From positions 1 through 9,080 of the forward strand of contig JABFXT010000158.1 of assembly GCA_013361595.1 (NCBI GenBank): DNA of 9,080 nt. Direction: 5' to 3'. Below are positions 5,410 through 9,080 of this stretch, piece by piece. The notes under the pieces were generated by a model, which saw only the letters and a list, made by a program, of their open reading frames with translations, ran no database searches and was not told where the DNA came from. How positions within the stretch are numbered: position 1 is the first letter of the stretch; each line of letters starts with the position of its first letter. The stretch is from Nocardia sp. (GTDB lineage Bacteria; Actinomycetota; Actinomycetes; Mycobacteriales; Mycobacteriaceae). The position numbers and the translations under genes were made by a program.

Positions 5410-6039
5410 TCACCGCAATTCCGAGAGGACCACACTGCGGACCGTGGTGCCGTCCGGCGCACTCCACGGCAGGATCACCTGGCCGGAGCGCAGGACCGGT
5501 TCCGACCGGCCCAGCACCCGGTGCACCCGCAGTTGTCCGTCGGCGACGGTGATATCGGTTCCGACCGGGTTCTCGGCCGTCGACACCAGCGCCGAGCCTT
5601 CGGCGGGAAGTTTCGCGGCAGCGACCAGAACGCCGAGTTCGGGAGTATCGCTTTCGGTACCGTGCTGTGCCTGCGCACCGCCGGCCAGCAGCGCGACCAT
5701 CCGGTCGACCGCCGTCGGGTCCCGGGTGCCGTCATAGACCCACCGGGTGCCGAGCACTCCGTGTTCCGCAGTGCCCAGCAAGGCATCGGGTTCGGTCTCC
5801 CGTTCGGTGTCCCGATAGCTCAGCGGTACGAAATAGGTGATCGGCTCGGCGCTGCCGGTATCGGTGACCACCAGCATCTCGATCCCCACCGCGCCGGCCG
5901 GGTCGTCGAGCCGGAAACCACCCACTCGGCGCAGGTCCTCCGCTCTGCCGGGTCCCGAGTACCACGGTCGGCTCGGGAGCCAACGGCCGAGTAGCTCCAG
6001 TTTCGACGGTGCCAAGGTCGTGCGATGGATGAGAGCCAT
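5410..6039 (-). CDS. Stand-alone maltokinase N-terminal cap-like protein
   Basis: 209 aa. The first 125 residues resemble the N-terminal cap domain of actinobacterial maltokinases (Mak/Pep2). Features are TLAPSKLELLGRWLPSRPWY (8-27), GFRLDDPAGAVGIEMLVV (41-58), VPLSYRD (71-77), and GVLGTRWVYDGTRDPTAVDRMVALLAGG (94-121). In maltokinase this cap precedes a kinase domain with an ATP site and catalytic loop; none is present here. The remaining 85 residues form a small beta-rich extension (ALVSTAENPVGTDITVADGQLRVHRVLG). Similar single-cap proteins in actinobacteria are often labelled 'maltokinase N-terminal cap-like' or, less well, '1,4-alpha-glucan branching protein'. It probably binds a partner or sugar phosphate rather than catalysing phosphorylation; this is inference. 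It starts 18 bases after the coiled-coil gene on the same strand. There is no Shine-Dalgarno, and CACAAT 7 bases before the ATG is only a fair -10. Confidence 0.72.
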   Translation of the reverse strand: MALIHRTTLAPSKLELLGRWLPSRPWYSGPGRAEDLRRVGGFRLDDPAGAVGIEMLVVTDTGSAEPITYFVPLSYRDTERETEPDALLGTAEHGVLGTRWVYDGTRDPTAVDRMVALLAGGAQAQHGTESDTPELGVLVAAAKLPAEGSALVSTAENPVGTDITVADGQLRVHRVLGRSEPVLRSGQVILPWSAPDGTTVRSVVLSELR

Positions 6040-6057
6040 ACCGGAGATTGTGCTACG

Positions 6058-7200
6058 TCATCCCGCGTCGCCGGCAGGCACCGGTGCCTGCCGGGTATGT
6101 GTCGCGCGTTCGGCCAGTAGAGCGTCGAGCTGACGTTCGGCCCGTTCGGCGCGCGCCAGGGTCTGGGTCCGGGCGTGTTCGAGAGCTTCCAGCCGCTGCG
6201 CGGCCTCCGCGCGCGTCTTCTCCAGCCGGTCACCGGCTTCGATACGCGCGGCCGCGAGATCGGCGACGGATGACCGGCGGACTTCGGCCAGTTCAGTGCG
6301 CAATGCGTCGGTATCCGCGCGCAGGCGATTCAGCTCCGCCCGCGTCTCCTGCGCGGCCTCGGCGCGTTCGGCGGCCGATCGTTCGGCGCGTTCGAGGGCG
6401 CGCTCGGTATCGGCGGCCCGCTGTACCGCCAGGTCGCGTTCGGCCGCGGCCGCGGCTTCGCGCCGGGTGGCGTCCCGGCGCATCCGCTCGACTTCCGTCT
6501 CGGCGGCGCGCTGTGCCCGTTCGATCTCCTGGGCGCAGTGATCGCGGAGTCGCTCCTGTTCGGCCGTGGATTCGTTGCGTACGGTGCGTATTTCGGCTTC
6601 GGCGGCGCTGCGGGCGGCGAAAACGTCGTCGGCGGCGCGGGCGGTGATCTTCTCGACCTCGCGGAGCGCTTCGTCGCGGTCGCGGACGGCCGCGGTGGTG
6701 CGGGCCTCCGCGGCGGCGATACTCGTTTCGGCGGTTTCGGCGGCGAGAGCCGCATCCTCGGCGGCGTCCTCGGCCCGGCCGCGGGCCTCGTGTGCTTCCC
6801 GTCGGGCCTGTTCGGCCGTGGCGGCCGCCATTTCGGCTTCGGCGATCCGCCGGGCCGCGTCCGCTTGGACGGCCTGCACCTGCGCCTCGGCGGCGGACGG
6901 GTCGGCGAGGGTGTTCATCTCGGTGACCGCGGCGGAGAGGGTGGCGCCGAGTTGGTCGGCGAGGGTGCGGAATTGGGTGAGGAGTTCATCGGCGCGCAGG
7001 CGGGCGGTGGTTACCGGGCCCTGTGGTGTCACAGTGACGTTTTCCGTTGGGGTCTCCGACTCCTGTTGTAAGCGCTGCCGCTCTCGCCATGCGCGCCAAC
7101 GAGTGTGGTCCGGGAGTTCGCAGTACTCGGAGGGGCGGCCGGGGCCGGCGGGTTTGGCGAGGGGGCGAGTGCAGCCGGGGTAGTTGCAGACTGTGGGCAC
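6058..7200 (-). CDS. Putative zinc-finger plus long coiled-coil protein (KfrA-like architecture)
   Basis: 380 aa from the GTG at 7200. The N-terminus carries VCNYPGCTRPLAKP, then GPGRPSEYCELPDH: Cys5, Cys10, Cys27 and His32 make a plausible C-x4-C-x16-C-x4-H zinc site. The basic stretch TRWRAWRERQRLQQE follows and could contact DNA. From about residue 65 to 368 the protein is nearly pure Ala, Glu, Arg, Asp and Gln with heptad character and no proline-rich break, so it is a long coiled coil. A small N-terminal DNA-binding part with a long coiled coil is the build of plasmid KfrA proteins. No sequence homology to KfrA is claimed. The start at 7200 is preferred because TACGAT lies exactly 6 bases upstream (leaderless geometry), the zinc-site residues follow at once, and the 39 extra residues of the longer frame would run through the intergenic repeats. 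It is divergent from a tyrosine recombinase, and the two are probably a functional pair. Confidence 0.75.
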   Translation of the reverse strand: MPTVCNYPGCTRPLAKPAGPGRPSEYCELPDHTRWRAWRERQRLQQESETPTENVTVTPQGPVTTARLRADELLTQFRTLADQLGATLSAAVTEMNTLADPSAAEAQVQAVQADAARRIAEAEMAAATAEQARREAHEARGRAEDAAEDAALAAETAETSIAAAEARTTAAVRDRDEALREVEKITARAADDVFAARSAAEAEIRTVRNESTAEQERLRDHCAQEIERAQRAAETEVERMRRDATRREAAAAAERDLAVQRAADTERALERAERSAAERAEAAQETRAELNRLRADTDALRTELAEVRRSSVADLAAARIEAGDRLEKTRAEAAQRLEALEHARTQTLARAERAERQLDALLAERATHTRQAPVPAGDAG

Positions 7201-7206
7201 CGGGAA

Positions 7207-7212
7207 ATCGTA
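7207..7212 (-). promoter_or_regulatory. Leaderless-type -10 box of the coiled-coil gene
   Basis: Minus-strand TACGAT (7212-7207), then six bases (TTCCCG), then the GTG at 7200. There is no Shine-Dalgarno. A -35 was not evident. The nearby TTTCGACGAAA palindrome at 7239-7249 is about where a -35 or -40 region would lie, so a protein bound there could control this promoter. Confidence 0.45.
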
Positions 7213-7238
7213 GCGTTGTTTCGTTTGATTACTACGTA

Positions 7239-7253
7239 TTTCGACGAAACGTA
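7239..7253. repeat. Palindrome TTTCGACGAAA overlapping inverted-repeat copy 1 (ACGAAACGTA)
   Basis: TTTCGACGAAA (7239-7249) is a perfect odd-centred palindrome. Overlapping it, ACGAAACGTA (7244-7253) is the exact reverse complement of TACGTTTCGT at 7365-7374. The pair therefore faces in opposite directions on either side of the 14-7-14 inverted repeat. It is a candidate operator or accessory binding site. A TACGTA palindrome lies next to it at 7233-7238. Confidence 0.5.
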
Positions 7254-7295
7254 ATCGGCGAGTCGGCCGAAGGGGCTCCGGAGGTCCGATTCGTT

Positions 7296-7330
7296 CTGAC
7301 CGCCGATAAGTGAACATTATCGGCGGTCAG
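7296..7330. repeat. 14-7-14 inverted repeat, candidate tyrosine-recombinase core site
   Basis: Left arm CTGACCGCCGATAA (7296-7309), spacer GTGAACA (7310-7316), right arm TTATCGGCGGTCAG (7317-7330). The arms are exact reverse complements and the spacer is asymmetric. Core sites of tyrosine recombinases have this form: two inverted recombinase-binding arms around a 6-8 bp strand-exchange region (loxP 13-8-13, dif 11-6-11, lambda core with a 7-bp overlap). It lies 97 bases before the GTG of a tyrosine recombinase gene and between divergent genes, where a terminator is not expected. The alternative is an operator or RNA hairpin. Site function is inferred. Confidence 0.5.
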
Positions 7331-7359
7331 GATTGTAGGGTGAGTGAGAACGGCTGATT

Positions 7360-7378
7360 CGTAATACGTTTCGTTACG
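7360..7378. repeat. Inverted-repeat copy 2 (TACGTTTCGT) within CGTAA...TTACG
   Basis: TACGTTTCGT (7365-7374) is the mirror of copy 1 at 7244-7253. It is framed by CGTAA (7360-7364) and TTACG (7374-7378), themselves an inverted pair. A further TTACGAAA is at 7403-7410, just before the recombinase ribosome site. Candidate operator for the recombinase promoter or an accessory site for the recombination complex. Confidence 0.45.
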
Positions 7379-7415
7379 TGTCCGCCAACCAAACGAATTG
7401 TGTTACGAAATTACC

Positions 7416-7430
7416 GAGGGGCTCACCGTG
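7416..7430 (+). promoter_or_regulatory. Ribosome-binding site deciding the recombinase start
   Basis: GAGGGG (7416-7421), six bases (CTCACC), then GTG at 7428. It supports GTG at 7428 over the upstream TTG at 7398, whose upstream sequence has no purine-rich site. Confidence 0.65.
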
Positions 7431-8630
7431 ACCGAATACGACACCGATCTCGCTCTGCCCGACTCCGTCCGCACCGAACTGCGCCGCGGTGTCACCAGCG
7501 TCCTCGTCGACACCGCCGCGCTACGCCAGGTACGCGAACGCTTCGACAGCGAGCAGGCCACCGCGCTCGGCCGCTACCTCACTGCCTCCCAATCCCCCAA
7601 CACCCTGCGCGCCTACCGCACCGACTGGATCGCCTGGGCCGCCTGGTGCGCCGGCGAAAACCGATGCGCGCTACCGGCCGACCCGCTCGATATCGCCGTC
7701 TACCTCGCCGCTGCCGCCGATGCCCGCACACCCGACGGCCGCCACTCCTACAGCCCGGCCACTCTGGAGCGGAAATCCGCCGCCATCGCCGCAGTGCACG
7801 CAGCCAACGGGTTACCCGCCCCCACCCGCAGCGATGTCGTCCGACTCACCCTGCGCGGTATCCGCCGCACCCGCCGCGCCCGGCCCACTCGGAAACGGCC
7901 GATTCTGCTGCACACCCTCGGCGAACTCCTCGCCGGGCTACCCGAAGCCGGCTGGCCCGGCGAACCCGCCCGGCGTCGCGACACCCTGCTGCTACTCCTC
8001 GGCTTCGCCGGGGCCCTGCGCCGCAGCGAACTCGCGGGCCTGCGGATCGCCGATATCCACTTCGGTACCGACCACGGCACCGGCGAACCACTGCTACTGA
8101 TCCACCTGCCCACAACGAAAACCGATCCCACCGGCATCACCGAACAACGCGTCGCGCTCCCCCGCGGCCGGCAGGCAGCCACCTGCCCGGTCTGTGCCTG
8201 CGCCGACTGGATGCAAATGCTGACCGCCGACGCCGCGGCCCCGGGGAGTCTGCGCGACTGGATGGCGGAGCAACCCGCCGTCGACACCCGCATGCATCGT
8301 TGCCACGGATACCGCCCCGATCCCCGGCTGCGGCCCGACCGGCCACTGTTCCCCGCGATCAACCGGCACGGCGGGCTGGGTGCCGCCCCGATCTCCGGAC
8401 GGGCCGTCGCCGAGCTGGTCAAACGCTACGCCGCCCGCGCGGGCCTGGATCCCGCGCTCTTCTCCGGGCATTCGCTGCGCGCCGGTTTCGCCACGCAGGC
8501 CGCACTGGGCGGAGCTGCCGACCGCGAGATCATGCGCCAGGGCCGGTGGAGCAACCCTCGCACCGTGCACCGCTATATCCGCACCGCCGACCCGCTCGCC
8601 GACAACGCGGTCACCAAACTCGGGCTCTGA
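7428..8630 (+). CDS. Tyrosine site-specific recombinase (phage-integrase family)
   Basis: 400 aa. These enzymes cut and rejoin DNA at inverted-arm sites through a tyrosine-DNA link. The core-binding domain spans about 40-145 (SQSPNTLRAYRTDWIAWAAWC and PATLERKSAAIAAVHAANG). The catalytic domain spans about 158-400 and has every expected residue: Arg198 in GALRRSELAGL, Lys231 in the TTKTD hairpin, His348 and Arg351 in FSGHSLRAGFATQAA, Trp374 in GRWSNPRTVHRYIR (Trp replaces the second His, as in several integrases) and the nucleophile Tyr383. An insert between Lys231 and His348 carries CPVCAC (Cys253, Cys256, Cys258) and HRCH (290-293). The GTG at 7428 is chosen because GAGGGG lies 6 bases upstream; a TTG at 7398 has no such site. 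The frame is intact with no sign of decay. It is divergent from the coiled-coil gene with a candidate core site between them. No phage genes are nearby, so a chromosomal or plasmid-derived role is likelier than prophage integration. Confidence 0.92.
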   Translation: MTEYDTDLALPDSVRTELRRGVTSVLVDTAALRQVRERFDSEQATALGRYLTASQSPNTLRAYRTDWIAWAAWCAGENRCALPADPLDIAVYLAAAADARTPDGRHSYSPATLERKSAAIAAVHAANGLPAPTRSDVVRLTLRGIRRTRRARPTRKRPILLHTLGELLAGLPEAGWPGEPARRRDTLLLLLGFAGALRRSELAGLRIADIHFGTDHGTGEPLLLIHLPTTKTDPTGITEQRVALPRGRQAATCPVCACADWMQMLTADAAAPGSLRDWMAEQPAVDTRMHRCHGYRPDPRLRPDRPLFPAINRHGGLGAAPISGRAVAELVKRYAARAGLDPALFSGHSLRAGFATQAALGGAADREIMRQGRWSNPRTVHRYIRTADPLADNAVTKLGL

Positions 8631-8746
8631 CAACGAAGCCGGGGTCGGTGCGGATGACGGTGAGGTCTCGGTATGGCATCCGCCGATACCGCGGGTGAGC
8701 ACATCGCCCGGCGTTAGGCCGGGGTCGCGTCCGATAACCGCGATAT
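8631..8746. other. Intergenic stretch with an imperfect short repeat; possible gene remnant
   Basis: No gene can be supported here. GCCGGGGTCG occurs at 8638-8647 and again at 8718-8727; the similarity extends to about 18 of 25 bases at an 80-base offset. Read on the minus strand the copies give TVIRTDPGFV and AVIGRDPGLT in different frames, which could be a trace of a decayed duplicated coding segment, or chance in GC-rich DNA. CCGCCGATA (8680-8688) matches nine bases of the arm of the recombinase-site candidate. Confidence 0.25.
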
Positions 8747-8768
8747 ACCCTCCGAGCTGGGGTTTTTT
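8747..8768 (+). terminator. Weak T-run terminator candidate
   Basis: A short ACCC/GGGT stem (8747-8750 with 8760-8763) is followed by the T6 run at 8763-8768. The stem is only 4 bp and the call is weak. The T6 run is notable because such runs are rare in DNA of this composition. It would end the recombinase transcript about 120 bases past its stop. Confidence 0.3.
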
Positions 8769-8878
8769 CGCCGATGTTTCCCCGAACGTGACCATGGGTG
8801 GCGCCCCTGCTGTGCGAGGATATTGAGCGCTCCACGAGTCAGTCCGTTTCAAAACCAACCCTTTGGAAGGATGCTCAG

Positions 8879-9080
8879 ATGGCGCAAGAAACCAGCACTG
8901 CCACCCGTTCCAGCAACGGAAGCAGTCAGCAGGAAATCCAGAGCCTGGACGTGCTGCGCATGGGCCTGGACGAGATCCGGCAGGAATGCCAGCAGGCCCG
9001 GCAGTACGCGCAGCAGGCTCAGAATATCGCCCGGCAGGTGCAACAGCAGTCTCGCCAGGTGCAGCACCAGTCGCAGATCG
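8879..9080 (+). CDS. Glutamine-rich coiled-coil protein, 3' end beyond the window
   Basis: 67 codons are visible from the ATG at 8879 to the window edge. GGAAGGA (8865-8871) lies 7 bases upstream and fixes the start. The N-terminus is low complexity (AQETSTATRSSNGSSQQE). The next part, SLDVLRMGLDEIRQECQQ, looks helical. From residue 40 there are four consecutive seven-residue units, QARQYAQ, QAQNIAR, QVQQQSR and QVQHQSQ, a Gln-rich heptad pattern expected to form a coiled coil. There is no signal peptide. I do not recognise a family. With the coiled-coil protein at 6058-7200 it is the second such protein beside the recombinase, on the other side, so it may belong to the same accessory unit; this is a guess. 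The frame is open to the edge. Confidence 0.7.
   Translation, partial: MAQETSTATRSSNGSSQQEIQSLDVLRMGLDEIRQECQQARQYAQQAQNIARQVQQQSRQVQHQSQI

Noticed and set aside
7296..7330. Ordinary transcription terminator as the sole explanation of the hairpin
   Set aside because: It lies between two divergent genes where no transcript should end, and there is no U-tract; an operator or recombination site fits better, though not proven.
7400..8698. A 432-codon plus-strand frame overlapping the recombinase
   Set aside because: Arg/Pro/His-rich shadow; the catalytic motifs are all in the frame starting at 7428.
8094..8858. A 254-codon minus-strand frame running into the recombinase
   Set aside because: Most of it is antisense to the recombinase and has no family features. 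Only the outer part (8640-8760) is slightly protein-like and is reported as a possible remnant, not a gene.
1..9080. Prophage, insertion sequence, CRISPR array or tRNA attachment site
   Set aside because: No transposase, phage structural gene, regularly spaced repeat or tRNA was seen. The recombinase is the only mobility-type gene, and no att duplication could be identified in the window.

Overview
The window is high-GC actinobacterial DNA. Codon third positions are strongly G/C, GTG starts occur, and several genes have a TANNNT -10 box 6-7 bases upstream of the start codon with no Shine-Dalgarno sequence, which is the geometry of leaderless mRNAs common in Mycobacteriales. The mix of families (a CGNR zinc-finger regulator, an actinobacterial-type TerC, a secreted protein of a kind I recall as abundant in Nocardia, a stand-alone maltokinase cap protein) suggests Nocardia or a close relative. 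That placement is inference. No rRNA, tRNA, CRISPR array or insertion sequence was seen.

Left part (1-2984). Bases 1-180 hold no gene I can support. An OsmC-like thiol peroxidase gene (181-660, +) converges on a two-gene minus-strand operon: a CGNR zinc-finger regulator (1065-1652) and an SRPBCC/AHSA1-like protein (667-1059). The convergent ends share a perfect 26-bp palindrome (651-676) that contains both stop codons. The regulator's start overlaps an inverted repeat and a leaderless-type promoter, which suggests autoregulation. Next, also on minus, come an unrecognised 179-aa protein (1762-2301) and a six-helix HdeD/DUF308 membrane protein (2340-2984).

Middle part (2985-6057). Divergent from the HdeD-like gene is a TerC/Alx-family membrane protein (3225-4442, +), probably a metal (Mn2+) transporter. 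A 213-base gap with overlapping inverted repeats leads to a small secreted protein (4656-5336, +). A 16-bp perfect hairpin (5346-5385) separates it from a convergent stand-alone maltokinase-cap-like protein (5410-6039, -).

Right part (6058-9080). This holds the most interesting unit: a putative zinc-finger plus long coiled-coil protein (6058-7200, -) divergent from a tyrosine site-specific recombinase (7428-8630, +) with the full Arg-Lys-His-Arg-Trp-Tyr catalytic set. Their 227-bp intergenic region contains a 35-bp site with two perfect 14-bp inverted arms around an asymmetric 7-bp spacer. That is the architecture of a tyrosine-recombinase core site such as loxP. It is flanked by two inverted copies of TACGTTTCGT. 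The working hypothesis is a self-contained recombination or maintenance module: recombinase, cognate site and coiled-coil DNA-binding partner. After a weak T-run terminator candidate, a truncated glutamine-rich coiled-coil gene begins at 8879 and runs off the window.
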